Made by a program: the position numbers and the translations under genes. Source: Candidatus Geocrenenecus huangii (GTDB lineage Archaea > Thermoproteota > Nitrososphaeria_A > Caldarchaeales > Wolframiiraptoraceae). From it: DNA of 64,000 bases. This document shows, piece after piece, positions 51,812 through 61,184 of the stretch. How positions within the stretch are numbered: the first letter of the stretch is position 1; the number at the start of each line of letters is the position of its first letter. A model generated the notes under the pieces. The model was given only the letters and a program-made list of their open reading frames with translations, did no database searches and was not told the DNA's origin. The stretch is from contig JALNKM010000002.1 of assembly GCA_023268155.1 (NCBI GenBank), positions 186,001 through 250,000 on the forward strand, in the 5' to 3' direction.

Positions 51812-52798
51812 ATGGAAAGTCATTTCTCTCTGAAAGTTATAAATCTCAAAAAGTATTTTCCAGTAAGTAGGGGCTTCTTTGCTGGTCCTCAGAAATATGT
51901 TAAAGCTGTTGATAACATAAGCTTCGTAGTCGAGAAAGGCGGGACTTTAGGCATAGTTGGCGAAAGTGGATCAGGTAAAACTACTTTAGCACGTTTAGTA
52001 TTGAGGCTCATAGAACCTACATCGGGCTCAGTCTATTTTGATAATAAGAATATTTTTGAACTGAATAAACATGAGTTAAGAAGACTCAGACCGCAGATGC
52101 AGATGATCTTCCAAGATCCAATGGCTTCTCTAAATCCTAGAAAGAAGGTTAAGCAGATACTTGCACAGGTACTTAAGCTACACACTTCCTTAAGTAGCGA
52201 AGAAATCCATGAGAGGATATTAAGCTTGTTGGAGAAAGTTGGTTTATCTCCTCCAGAACTGTTTCTTGAAAGATACCCTCATGAACTTAGCGGAGGGCAA
52301 AGGCAGAGAGTATGCATATCTAGAGCGATTGCTCTCAATCCAAGACTTTTAATAGCTGATGAACCTGTATCAGCTCTTGATGTATCTGTTAGAGGACAGA
52401 TTATTAAATTACTTCTTGACATATACAATGAAAGTCGAGGAGACATGACATATATTGTCATCTCCCATGATATCGCGTTAATTAAAAGTATGTGCAAAAA
52501 TACTTTAGTAATGTACTTGGGAAGAATGGTTGAATTAGGTGAGACAGATAGAATAATAGAATCCCCTTTACATCCTTACACGAAGGTGCTCATCTCAGCC
52601 ATTCCCATACCAGATCCCGAGAGTGCGAGAGAAAGGAAACGTATACCTATAACTGGGGAGCCTCCCTCTTTAATAGATCCTCCTCCTGGTTGCCACTTCC
52701 ACCCTAGATGCCCCTACGTCATGGATAAATGTAGAACAGAAACTCCATCATACTTTCAAGTTGATGATAGGCTTGTCTCTTGTTTCCTATATGAGTGA
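51812..52798 (+). CDS. dppF: Peptide ABC transporter ATPase (DppF-like)
   Basis: A 328-residue ABC ATPase with Walker A GESGSGKTTLARLVLRLI and signature LSGGQRQRVCISRAI, and PPPGCHFHPRCPYVMDKC near the end. I chose the ATG at 51812, with GGAGTGAT five bases upstream, in place of an earlier in-frame ATG inside the dppD end. It begins six bases after the dppD stop. Confidence 0.92.
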   Translation: MESHFSLKVINLKKYFPVSRGFFAGPQKYVKAVDNISFVVEKGGTLGIVGESGSGKTTLARLVLRLIEPTSGSVYFDNKNIFELNKHELRRLRPQMQMIFQDPMASLNPRKKVKQILAQVLKLHTSLSSEEIHERILSLLEKVGLSPPELFLERYPHELSGGQRQRVCISRAIALNPRLLIADEPVSALDVSVRGQIIKLLLDIYNESRGDMTYIVISHDIALIKSMCKNTLVMYLGRMVELGETDRIIESPLHPYTKVLISAIPIPDPESARERKRIPITGEPPSLIDPPPGCHFHPRCPYVMDKCRTETPSYFQVDDRLVSCFLYE

Positions 52799-52902
52799 GA
52801 TTGGGTTTACATTGATATAAACTTATCTACCTTGTATCTTGTCCAACTTAAGAAAAACTTTTTACTGAGAAAACCATTCCTAAAATCGGAGGTATAAACA
52901 TA

Positions 52903-53871
52903 ATGTCTCCTCTAATATCTTTTATTATTAAAAAGTTAGTGCAGTATATACCAATGATGTTTGCTGTTATAATAATAACTTTCATACTCGTTAACATGGC
53001 TCCCGGAGATCCCACATTTATCTTGGTAGGAGAAGTTGGAGATGAAGAATTCGTAAGAGCTGCAAGAGCAAGATTGGGGCTTGATAAACCTCTTCACGAA
53101 CGCTTCCTAATATACGTTTCAAATGTATTGAAAGGTGATCTAGGTTACTCTTACCTTAGATCCGAACCTGTCGCTAAGTTGATAATAGATCGTATACCTG
53201 CTACACTTTTATTAGTTCTAACAGCGATGTTTTTTTCAGCTCTTGTCGGAATAATAATAGGAACTATTGCTGCTGCTAAGAGAGGCGTTCTCGATATTTC
53301 TCTCTCTACATTCTCATTAGTCGGCATCTCAATACCCTACTTCTGGTTAGGTCAAATAATACTCGTAATCTTCGCTGTTAAGTTAGGACTCTTTCCATTA
53401 GGTGGAATGGTTACCGTTGGAAGAAACTACCAGGGAATAGATCATATTTTAGATGTAATATATCATCTAGTTCTACCCGTCATGACATTAGCTATTTTTA
53501 ACCTAGCCTATACAACGAAGATTACTAGAGGAAGTGTATTGGAAGCACTTACACAAGATTATATAGTAACAGCTCGCTCGAAAGGATTACCTGAGAGTAA
53601 AGTGATATTTAAACATGCCCTTAGAAACGCACTAATACCCGTCGTGACTTATACAGGGTTCAATACGGGCGTCTTACTCATCGGTGCGATCTTAACAGAG
53701 ACAATCTTCGCATGGCCTGGAATGGGTTCATTACTCTACGATTCGATTAGACTTAGAGATTACCCAGTTATACTTGGAGTATTCATATATGGTTCAATAA
53801 TTATTATTATTGCAAATCTAATCGTAGATATACTGTATGGCTTATTAGATCCAAGAATCCGCGTGAGATGA
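52903..53871 (+). CDS. dppB: Peptide ABC transporter permease (DppB-like)
   Basis: A 322-residue integral membrane protein with about six helices and the GDLGYSYLRSEPV segment after the first extracellular loop. The EAA-type coupling motif is LTQDYIVTARSKGLPESKVI (about 220-239). It pairs with the DppC-like permease. Confidence 0.92.
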   Translation: MSPLISFIIKKLVQYIPMMFAVIIITFILVNMAPGDPTFILVGEVGDEEFVRAARARLGLDKPLHERFLIYVSNVLKGDLGYSYLRSEPVAKLIIDRIPATLLLVLTAMFFSALVGIIIGTIAAAKRGVLDISLSTFSLVGISIPYFWLGQIILVIFAVKLGLFPLGGMVTVGRNYQGIDHILDVIYHLVLPVMTLAIFNLAYTTKITRGSVLEALTQDYIVTARSKGLPESKVIFKHALRNALIPVVTYTGFNTGVLLIGAILTETIFAWPGMGSLLYDSIRLRDYPVILGVFIYGSIIIIIANLIVDILYGLLDPRIRVR

Positions 53872-53878
53872 TGTCTAT

Positions 53879-54763
53879 ATGAATAAGATAATTGGAAAGA
53901 ATTCTCTTTTAAAGTCTAATTTTCTTCAACTCTTATTTAAAAAAATAACTCCCGCAAAAGCGAATTCTCGAGTTTTTACTGGATTAGTAGTTGTTCTCGC
54001 AATTACTATGATGGCTATAACCGCACCACTCATAACTTGGTATCCTCCTCTTAAGACACTTGTAGGTGAACCGTTTACGACTCCGAACAATTATTATCTT
54101 TTCGGAACTGATGATTTAGGCAGAGACATCTATACTAATGTTGTTTATGGTATAAGAACATCACTCATTGTAGGATTAAGCTCAGTTTTAATAGCAGTCA
54201 TAATTGGAACATTAATAGGTGTTTTAGCAGGTTATTATAGAGGTCTATTGGAAGACTTCTTAATGAGAATAACAGATATGACATTGATACTACCACAGTT
54301 CTTACTGGCGTTAATTATCGTTGCAATATTTGGTCAAAATTTTCAAAATATAATTATAGCTATAGGAATAGTTAGTTGGCCAGGAATAGCAAGAATGATC
54401 CGAGCTGAATTCCTCTCAATAAGAGAGAGACCCTTCATAGAAGCGGCTAAAGCAATAGGGTTATCTGATATAAAGATAATATTTAGTGAGATATTACCGA
54501 ATGCTATGCCCTCAGTTATACCCTACGTTATATTACAGATCAATGCCGCTATATTAATTGAGGCTGGATTAGGCTTCCTAGGTATAGCTGATCCAAATGT
54601 GCCCAGCTTAGGGTTAATGCTGAATACGGCTCAACAATACTTAATGAATGCATGGTGGATGGCGGTATTCCCAGGCTTAATGTTATCCATTATAGTAATA
54701 GGGCTTAATTTGCTAGGAGACGGATTAGTAGAATATTTAAACCCACGTCTGAGAAAAAGATAA
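53879..54763 (+). CDS. dppC: Peptide ABC transporter permease (DppC-like)
   Basis: A 294-residue permease. FGTDDLGRDIYTNVVYGIRT (about 76-95) is the family hallmark, and the coupling helix is FIEAAKAIGLSDIKIIF. It begins seven bases after dppB. An unusually lysine-rich N-terminal tail of about 30 residues precedes the first helix. Confidence 0.92.
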   Translation: MNKIIGKNSLLKSNFLQLLFKKITPAKANSRVFTGLVVVLAITMMAITAPLITWYPPLKTLVGEPFTTPNNYYLFGTDDLGRDIYTNVVYGIRTSLIVGLSSVLIAVIIGTLIGVLAGYYRGLLEDFLMRITDMTLILPQFLLALIIVAIFGQNFQNIIIAIGIVSWPGIARMIRAEFLSIRERPFIEAAKAIGLSDIKIIFSEILPNAMPSVIPYVILQINAAILIEAGLGFLGIADPNVPSLGLMLNTAQQYLMNAWWMAVFPGLMLSIIVIGLNLLGDGLVEYLNPRLRKR

Positions 54764-54809
54764 CAATTCTCAAGATATTCTGACAAAAACTTTAATGATA
54801 AGGTGCCTT

Positions 54810-55490
54810 CTAAAACATCTCAGAAATAATCTTTCCTAAGACTCCTCTAGTACTAATTATCCTCGACATAGGGGCTGACGTTCGTAAAACTTCTTTATGC
54901 ATAAAAGTATAGCCTATACAATCCATTATAACCAACTTTATACTTTTCTCTTTTATCCTCTTTCCAACAATACTGAATTCTTCAACACTAAACGAGTATG
55001 GAGAGATAGGTATAACTTCTAATCTATGAAAATACTTTGACCACTTCTTATATGCATAATCTATCTGTTCTGGAGATGGTATTAGCACTGCTACATCTCC
55101 GCTATAGGAGATACTTGAAGCGACTCCTTTAAGTATCTTTTCAGGATATATTATGAGAGTCTTAGTCTCGAATTCTGGAAATTCTCCAGAACACAATATG
55201 ATTATTATATCAACTTTCTGAGAATCTAAATATTTGATCTTTAGATCCATAAGGGGTATAAGTTTCTCTCTAGATATTCTTATTTCTGACCCGTCTCTCA
55301 ATCTTGAAATATAAACTACTTCACCAGGTTCAGGTTTTAAAGATTCTATAATCTCGTTCCTGCTCTTAAAATCGTCTAGAGCTCCTGCCTCCACTATCTC
55401 TATACCACTCGGTAAGATTTTTGAAAAATCCTTCATGATATCTTCTCTTGGAGATTGACCGATCGTTAACATACCAACACGATTTAACAT
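54810..55490 (-). CDS. AroM-like protein
   Basis: A 226-residue protein starting RVGMLTIGQSPREDIMKDFS, the hallmark TIGQSPRxD of AroM-like proteins, with a cysteine in IILCSGEFPEF and another in VIMDCIGYTF. The family is related to Asp/Glu racemases and has no known reaction. Its placement here, like that in many bacterial clusters, ties it to the DUF1177/DUF917 genes. It faces the importer genes. Confidence 0.85.
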   Translation of the reverse strand: MLNRVGMLTIGQSPREDIMKDFSKILPSGIEIVEAGALDDFKSRNEIIESLKPEPGEVVYISRLRDGSEIRISREKLIPLMDLKIKYLDSQKVDIIIILCSGEFPEFETKTLIIYPEKILKGVASSISYSGDVAVLIPSPEQIDYAYKKWSKYFHRLEVIPISPYSFSVEEFSIVGKRIKEKSIKLVIMDCIGYTFMHKEVLRTSAPMSRIISTRGVLGKIISEMF

Positions 55491-55565
55491 AGTTTACCTC
55501 TCTTTTTAGGACCATATTCCCTTATATTTATTTTCCATAAGAAGGATAAATTCTTGTCTTGAAAA

Positions 55566-55577
55566 ATCTTTATAAGA
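55566..55577 (+). promoter_or_regulatory. TATA box of the M29-like gene
   Basis: ATCTTTATAAGA is centred about 38-45 bases before the start at 55610-55616, so the transcript begins at about 55598. This rules out the longer reading frame that opens at 55559. Confidence 0.5.
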
Positions 55578-55609
55578 GGTTAATCTACGTTAATACAAGG
55601 TGTTATAGT

Positions 55610-56632
55610 TTGAGTATGTTTATGGAACTTTATAATTCAGCTTTGAAGACAGTCCGTGATCTTGCTTTAACAAACTCTGGTGAAAAAATTTTGATCTTAG
55701 CAGATACAGCTATAGATTTAGAGATGCTTAAAATGTTAGCATCTGCAGCCTATTCTCTAAATGCGGAACCATCTATCATGATATATGAGACGAGAGAAGA
55801 AGTAAATATGGAGCCACCTAAACATGTTGCTGAGGCTATGATATCTAGTGATGTAATTATTAGTCTCCCATTAATGTACATTCTCCATACAAACGCATAT
55901 AATGAAGCACTTAAAGCAGGAGCTAGAATTCTTGAGCTAACAGGCATGAATCCAGATATGATGATTAGACTTATAGGAAGAGTTGACTATCTAAAAATGT
56001 GTGAACTAGGAGACCAACTAGTAAAAATTACTAAAGATGCAAGAGAGGTTCATATAAAAAGTAATAATGGGACAGACCTAAGATTTGAAAATGATCCAGC
56101 TCGACCCGTTTACCATAATGATGGAATTCTCAAAGAGAAGGGTATTTACAAACCATTAGGTGGACAGATATCATGGGCCCCTATTGAAGAGAGTATTGAA
56201 GGTACCATAGTAGTAGACACCTTCATATGGCCTCCAACGGAGTTAGGCATTCTCAAAAAGCCTGTAAAACTATACATCAGAGAGGGGAAAATCGTCGAGA
56301 TTGAAGGAGGTGTCGAGGCAAAAATATTCGGGAATTGGTTGAGAAGCATAGAAGATGAAAAAATGTATTATATAGCACATGCTTCATGGGGTTTTCATCC
56401 AAAAGCAAGATTGACGGGAATACCTCTTGAAGATGAAAGACTTTACGCAGGGATAGAATTCGGTTTTGGCTCTCAGAGCTTAAAATTTAAAGGGCGTATC
56501 GGAAAAGCAAAATCTCACACAGATGTAGGGCTCTATAACCCCGATGTATATTTTGATGGAGTGTTAATCGCAAGCAATGGTAGATTCGTATGTGAAGACC
56601 TAAGAGAGATAGACAAAGTGTTAAAAAAGTGA
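55610..56632 (+). CDS. M29 aminopeptidase/2,5-dihydroxypyridine-dioxygenase-like metalloenzyme
   Basis: A 340-residue enzyme. The C-terminal part has EFGFGSQSLKFKGRIGKAKS and KSHTDVGLYNPDVYFDG (about 300-330), and the motif YYIAHASWGFHPKARLTG (about 257-274) includes metal ligands. This resembles both M29 leucyl aminopeptidases (AmpT) and the Fe(II) enzyme NicX, which opens a dihydroxypyridine ring. The neighbours suggest breakdown of a ring or removal of an amino-acid residue. The start (TTG at 55610 or ATG at 55616) is chosen from the TATA position. Confidence 0.75.
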   Translation: MSMFMELYNSALKTVRDLALTNSGEKILILADTAIDLEMLKMLASAAYSLNAEPSIMIYETREEVNMEPPKHVAEAMISSDVIISLPLMYILHTNAYNEALKAGARILELTGMNPDMMIRLIGRVDYLKMCELGDQLVKITKDAREVHIKSNNGTDLRFENDPARPVYHNDGILKEKGIYKPLGGQISWAPIEESIEGTIVVDTFIWPPTELGILKKPVKLYIREGKIVEIEGGVEAKIFGNWLRSIEDEKMYYIAHASWGFHPKARLTGIPLEDERLYAGIEFGFGSQSLKFKGRIGKAKSHTDVGLYNPDVYFDGVLIASNGRFVCEDLREIDKVLKK

Positions 56633-57009
56633 CTGCTATCCTAGAAAGCAAAATAACTAATCTCTTCTTCAAAATTAAAATAATTGAAATTAGTTTCTCA
56701 AGAGTGTTTCTTGAAAGGATCTGATGTTTAGATAGATGCTTTAGTGTTATAGAAGACTTTAAAAGAATTTATAGAGAACATACAGCATAAACAACCTCCG
56801 TAGTTGATGAGCGGCAGAACTTAGAGATCGATAGAGTTTTCACAGTTTGACATCATTATCTAGTAGGTTAACATCTTCTATGTCTATTGCCTTCCAGTAT
56901 TATAGATCATCAATCGAGGGTCTCCTTATGCCAATTCTCTCCATATAGTGGAGCAGAGTTAAGGATTTTTAATAGGAATGTGAGGATATTTCACTAGGAG
57001 TGTAGGAAG
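56633..57009. other. Gene-free gap before the ATPase D gene
   Basis: About 375 AT-rich bases; nothing recognisable, and the base pattern suits a boundary between the catabolic island and the core genes to the right. Confidence 0.3.
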
Positions 57010-57678
57010 ATGTCGGTATCTTTTGGGGGTAAGTTTCTTCCAACTAAGCTTGAATTGATTAAGATTAGGCGGTCGCTTTCCGTTGCTAGGAACGTCCATA
57101 GGATACTTGAAGACAAGCGTGATGTCCTGATAAATAAATTGAATGAAATGATTGAGAGGGCTGAGAAAGCTAGGATGGAGCTTTACACACCTCTACGAGA
57201 AGCGTATAACAGCGTGTCCAGAGCGTATATGAGCATGGGGATCTCATCTCTAGATGCTATAGCTTCAACAGTACCTGAAACGACAAACTTGGAGGTGGGT
57301 TTAAAAACTATACTGGGCGTGAAGATCCCGACGATAAATGCTAGGTTTACTGAGCCTCCTCTAACATATGGATTTAAAGATACAACCGCCCACCTAGACG
57401 ACGCGTCCAAAAACTTTAGAAAACTCATACCCAAGATATGTGAAGCCGCAGAGATAGAGAATACTATTTTCCGGCTTGCGGAAGAATTGAAGAAGACCCA
57501 GAGGTTGCTGAATGCCTTGGAACACGTAGTTATCCCTAGATACGAAGAAGCAATAAAGTTTATTTCTATGACGCTTGAAGAAAGGGAAAGAGAGGAATTC
57601 ATAAAGCTAAAACATGTGAAGAGAATACTTGAGAGAAGAAAGATTGAGGAGGTTGAGAAGGTTGAGCTTAGGGTCTAG
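57010..57678 (+). CDS. atpD: A-type ATP synthase subunit D
   Basis: A 222-residue coiled-coil protein with the conserved PTKLELIKIRRSLSVARNVH start of A/V-type ATPase subunit D, the central rotor stalk. The C-terminal third is a long helix rich in charge. The usual neighbours (atpA, atpB) are not within the window, so the operon may be split. The ATG follows GGAAG. Confidence 0.92.
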   Translation: MSVSFGGKFLPTKLELIKIRRSLSVARNVHRILEDKRDVLINKLNEMIERAEKARMELYTPLREAYNSVSRAYMSMGISSLDAIASTVPETTNLEVGLKTILGVKIPTINARFTEPPLTYGFKDTTAHLDDASKNFRKLIPKICEAAEIENTIFRLAEELKKTQRLLNALEHVVIPRYEEAIKFISMTLEEREREEFIKLKHVKRILERRKIEEVEKVELRV

Positions 57679-57802
57679 GGCAAGAGAAAAAGTTGAGCAG
57701 GAATTTAAAGAATTGGAAGATAGGTTGATGAAGGAGATAAACAAGGGCCTCGAAGAATTGAAAGAAGAAGTTAGGAAGGTCTCTAAATCCATCTTAAGAT
57801 GA
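57662..57802 (+). CDS. 46-residue coiled-coil protein coupled to atpD
   Basis: Too short for usual gene finding. It overlaps the last 17 bases of atpD and begins with TTG after GGAGG and GAAGG. The peptide is almost all charged helix (EKVEQEFKELEDRLMKEINK, then KGLEELKEEVRKVSKS), a coiled coil. It may be a shortened counterpart of the A-ATPase peripheral-stalk or H-type subunit, or a small assembly protein; neither is shown. Confidence 0.55.
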   Translation: MSLGSRAREKVEQEFKELEDRLMKEINKGLEELKEEVRKVSKSILR

Positions 57803-57809
57803 ATCTGTC

Positions 57810-59129
57810 TTAATATGGTCTCGTGAAGGTTAGCTCACTTAGCGAAATATATGGAGCATAAACGGGTTTATCCACTTCCCACCAAAGTATCCAGTACTTT
57901 TCCTGACTAATCTCACGGATGTTCTTCAGTAAATTAAGCATGTTATCGCTGATCCTGAGATTCTTTACCGGATGCTCTATGCTGCCTTTTCTGATTCTGA
58001 AGATGCCGTCTCGTGGAAGGGTTGAGAAATCGCCTGTTCTATAATTCTGGTATCTTAGATACCAGTTGTTGGTAACGTATATTCCGTCATCGATGCCTGA
58101 GATCAATTTGTCCAGCGGTCTGCCCTCCCCCTCAACTAGAAGGTTGAAGGGTTGCGGAATGATGAGACCCGCGTTTGCGGTAGACTCTACTCCAAACTTC
58201 TTAGCAGTCGTAGAATTATGTAGGTAAGTTTTCAGAACACCTGAATCTATAATGATGTTCTTCCTAGTAGGTAGCCCCTCGTCGTCGAATGGTTCAGCTC
58301 CAACCGTCTCTGGAATAGTTGGATCATCAACTAACGTTAAGACATTTGAAGCAACTTCTCTTCCTATCAGATTAGTTAAGAATGAGAAACCCGCATCAAC
58401 GTAAAAAGCTGAGGAAGCATCTCCTGCTTGTTCCAGAATATTTGCCGAGATCATTGGTCCAAGAAGGGCTTCATACGTTCCGGGCTCACATTCAACCGGG
58501 TTGACGGCGAGCTTAGCGATCTGGCCAGCCATTCTTCCTGCTACTTCTGGTTTAAAGCTCTTATCGTCTGTGGCTATGGAGACAAAGTGTCCTGTCGCGT
58601 CATCCGCTGCGAAGGCCCGAACCGAGATGGATATGCTTGAAGATCTAGATATTCCTTCAGCTCCATTACTCGTCTTCAGGATTCTTCTTCCCGCAGAGTA
58701 GGTTAGTGTGCCAGCGACCCTTATCGCCCCCTGGTTTAGAGCTTCGTTTACGGAGGTCTCAACATATCCAACTAGATGTTCGGGTAATCCTCTGACTTTA
58801 CCGACTTTTAATAACTCAGAGTTATATTTGAAGGGCCCCTTGGGTAAGGGAGCATATAAATCTGAAGGCCGACTCTTCTTAGCCATCTCGACAACTTCTT
58901 TAACCGCTTTCTTGATGGATGGAGTTGATGCATCGTTTATTTCAAGTATAGCTCTTTTCTCTCTGATAGCGGCGTACACGGCTACCCTTTCATTTACCAT
59001 CTCTTTAACAACGGTTATTTCATTATTTGAAAATCTAATCATCCTAGTTAAGCCTTTATAGACTTCGATAACTGTATCGGTTGCACCTAGCTCGGATGCC
59101 AGCGAGATAAACCTGTCTAGAGAATCCAT
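57810..59129 (-). CDS. pmbA: TldE/PmbA-like modulator of peptidase
   Basis: About 439 residues of the TldD/PmbA family. There is no HExxxH metal motif, so it is the TldE (PmbA) half; the TldD partner, if any, is elsewhere. TldD/E complexes process peptides such as pyrroloquinoline-quinone or microcin precursors and unfolded proteins in archaea. The frame opens at 59168, but a TATA box lies there; the ATG at 59129 (MDSLDRFISLASELGA) is about 26-28 bases downstream, so the message seems leaderless. Confidence 0.85.
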   Translation of the reverse strand: MDSLDRFISLASELGATDTVIEVYKGLTRMIRFSNNEITVVKEMVNERVAVYAAIREKRAILEINDASTPSIKKAVKEVVEMAKKSRPSDLYAPLPKGPFKYNSELLKVGKVRGLPEHLVGYVETSVNEALNQGAIRVAGTLTYSAGRRILKTSNGAEGISRSSSISISVRAFAADDATGHFVSIATDDKSFKPEVAGRMAGQIAKLAVNPVECEPGTYEALLGPMISANILEQAGDASSAFYVDAGFSFLTNLIGREVASNVLTLVDDPTIPETVGAEPFDDEGLPTRKNIIIDSGVLKTYLHNSTTAKKFGVESTANAGLIIPQPFNLLVEGEGRPLDKLISGIDDGIYVTNNWYLRYQNYRTGDFSTLPRDGIFRIRKGSIEHPVKNLRISDNMLNLLKNIREISQEKYWILWWEVDKPVYAPYISLSELTFTRPY

Positions 59130-59151
59130 CACTACAGATAGATATGTGTCA

Positions 59152-59166
59152 GGATAAAAATATTTC
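59152..59166 (-). promoter_or_regulatory. TATA box placing a leaderless start of the pmbA gene
   Basis: On the minus strand GAAATATTTTTATCC is centred about 28 bases before the ATG at 59129, so the transcript probably begins at the start codon itself. Confidence 0.5.
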
Positions 59167-59242
59167 AAAGGTAATGGTGGGGATTAATGCGGTCTTGTGA
59201 TTCAATGTTTTTAAGTCAAGGTAGGATATATTCTATGGAGAT

Positions 59243-60850
59243 ATGTTTCATAGGATTAGCCTGGACAAGATTACCCCAACACTCAACATCCCCAGCGAAC
59301 AGATAGTCTCGGCCAGCTTACATAACCCTAAACAACATGAGTCTCGAATGACTTCAGAGCACTCTAAACTTCTAGTTGTATTGGGTAGAGGATATGGGAG
59401 AATAAAGATAATGAATAGGAGATTCGATAATACTCTACTATCTGTTACGGTCATCGATGAAGAACTCTTTAGAAAAGATTGTATCAATGAAGATCTTGGC
59501 GGAGCTGCGGCCCACCTCCTCCTGATACCTTACACACCTTTAGTAGGTGAAGAGTACTTAGGAGAGATGGAGTCGAACTATCTTAAGCATGTTTCTATGG
59601 AGTCTCTTAGAAACTTGATACTAAGCTACAAGCTTTCATCGACCTTCTTTATAGTAACTCCAGAATACATACTCTACGATAAGCTAAAGAGGATTTCCAC
59701 GATCTATCCATTATCTAGGGCTTCTATCAAGAGTCTAGATAGGAAAAGTATAGAGATAGTGTTAGGAAGGCTCAAAAAGATTCTGGATACCCTAGTCTAT
59801 GATGGATACTTGAAGAAGAACTTTACTGGATATTCTCCGACAGAAAAGCTTATACATAAAGTATCTTCGGAGAAGACATTAATCAATACATCGGAAGACC
59901 TTGAGCACGTTTTTAGAATCTACATATCTACGAAACAATCTACAGTCCTAGATTTCATCAGATACGCAGCCATAGATCCCTCTACCCTGACGATACCTAA
60001 GATACCTGACCCGGAAGACTATCTTTATATAACTACTAGCCTCGGAACACAGCCATTTCCTACAAGATTAACTATTGAAGAATTTGTCAAAAACATGTCT
60101 GGAGTTGAAATGGAGAAAGTCAAGGTTAAGAGGACTGGAGGAATACTCAACGCAACATATACTGTAGAATTTTATAAGGATGGGAAACTTGAAAAAATAT
60201 TTGTTAAGAAGTATCTTAACTGGTCGGATTTTAAATGGGTTGCAGCATGGCTTTGGGCGCTTGGGGTAAAGAACTTCTCTATTATGGCTTCGACTAGGAT
60301 GAGTAATGAAGTATTCTTCATAAATAAGCTTTCAGAGCTCGGCTTCAATACCGCCGAGATACTCCATATAAACTGGAAAGATAAACTCCTCTTCCAGAGA
60401 TATATCGAAGGAGAAAACATGATAGAATATATAAGGAATAAAGGGTTGGACAAGATGCAGGAAGTAGCAGATAAGCTTGGCGGAATAATGGCCAAGCTTC
60501 ACTTAAACGATATAACTATGGGAGATTGCAACCCCTTTAGCTTTATATTCAAAAGTAATCGAGAAGTATACTTGACCGATCTTGAGCAATGTTCTCTTAA
60601 AGGATTAAAGCCTTGGGATTTAACAGAATTGATACTATATACTTCTCATTATCTTCCATCAAACTTCGTCGAGGAGTTCGCATATACTTTCTCGAAAGCT
60701 TACATCGAGAATGGTGGAGAACCAAAAGACTTAAAGGAATCAACCGAGCCAAAATATACAAGGCTTCTTTCTCCCCTCACGCCCTTCTGGATACAGTCTA
60801 GAGCAATTAAAGGAATTCAAAAAATATTAATGGAGAAGGAATGTGGATAA
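59243..60850 (+). CDS. Kinase-fold protein with unknown N-terminal half
   Basis: A 535-residue protein. The C-terminal part (about 310-500) resembles the APH/Bud32 protein-kinase-like fold: KIFVKKYLNWSDFKW holds a probable ATP-binding lysine, HLNDITMGDCNPFSFIF (about 415-431) is the catalytic-loop counterpart, and VYLTDLEQCS the metal-binding one. The N-terminal 290 residues are not recognised and lack membrane segments. Substrate could be a protein or a small molecule. GGAG lies four bases before the ATG. Confidence 0.55.
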   Translation: MFHRISLDKITPTLNIPSEQIVSASLHNPKQHESRMTSEHSKLLVVLGRGYGRIKIMNRRFDNTLLSVTVIDEELFRKDCINEDLGGAAAHLLLIPYTPLVGEEYLGEMESNYLKHVSMESLRNLILSYKLSSTFFIVTPEYILYDKLKRISTIYPLSRASIKSLDRKSIEIVLGRLKKILDTLVYDGYLKKNFTGYSPTEKLIHKVSSEKTLINTSEDLEHVFRIYISTKQSTVLDFIRYAAIDPSTLTIPKIPDPEDYLYITTSLGTQPFPTRLTIEEFVKNMSGVEMEKVKVKRTGGILNATYTVEFYKDGKLEKIFVKKYLNWSDFKWVAAWLWALGVKNFSIMASTRMSNEVFFINKLSELGFNTAEILHINWKDKLLFQRYIEGENMIEYIRNKGLDKMQEVADKLGGIMAKLHLNDITMGDCNPFSFIFKSNREVYLTDLEQCSLKGLKPWDLTELILYTSHYLPSNFVEEFAYTFSKAYIENGGEPKDLKESTEPKYTRLLSPLTPFWIQSRAIKGIQKILMEKECG

Positions 60851-60883
60851 AGAGTCCGCTATTTCTCGACTAACTTATCTTCA

Positions 60884-61105
60884 TTAGACTTTCCTAAGAT
60901 CTTCTAGGTTAACCCTAGCCAACCTTCTTCTTTCAGGATCGTATAGGTATATTGTATTTTCATCTTCGTCTCCAGTCATTCTATGGCTTCCATCACAGAA
61001 AGGATAAGCTAGGCTTAGACCGCACATACATATCGTGATTCTTTCACCCGACTCGGTCGTGTGGATGAATGGTCTCTTAGCCGTATGAATGATTACACGA
61101 GGCAT
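60884..61105 (-). CDS. CDGSH iron-sulfur domain protein
   Basis: A 73-residue protein. C26-x-C28-...-C37-DGS-H41 is a complete CDGSH (mitoNEET-type) motif that binds a 2Fe-2S cluster with one histidine ligand, fitted for electron or cluster transfer. It lacks a membrane helix, so it is soluble. Single-domain CDGSH proteins occur widely in thermophilic archaea. Confidence 0.92.
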   Translation of the reverse strand: MPRVIIHTAKRPFIHTTESGERITICMCGLSLAYPFCDGSHRMTGDEDENTIYLYDPERRRLARVNLEDLRKV

Positions 61106-61184
61106 ACTACATCAAGGCATGAAACAACATTTGACTAAATAATTTTCACTTATCTACTTATTTTAAAATATGTGAGGAAAATAT

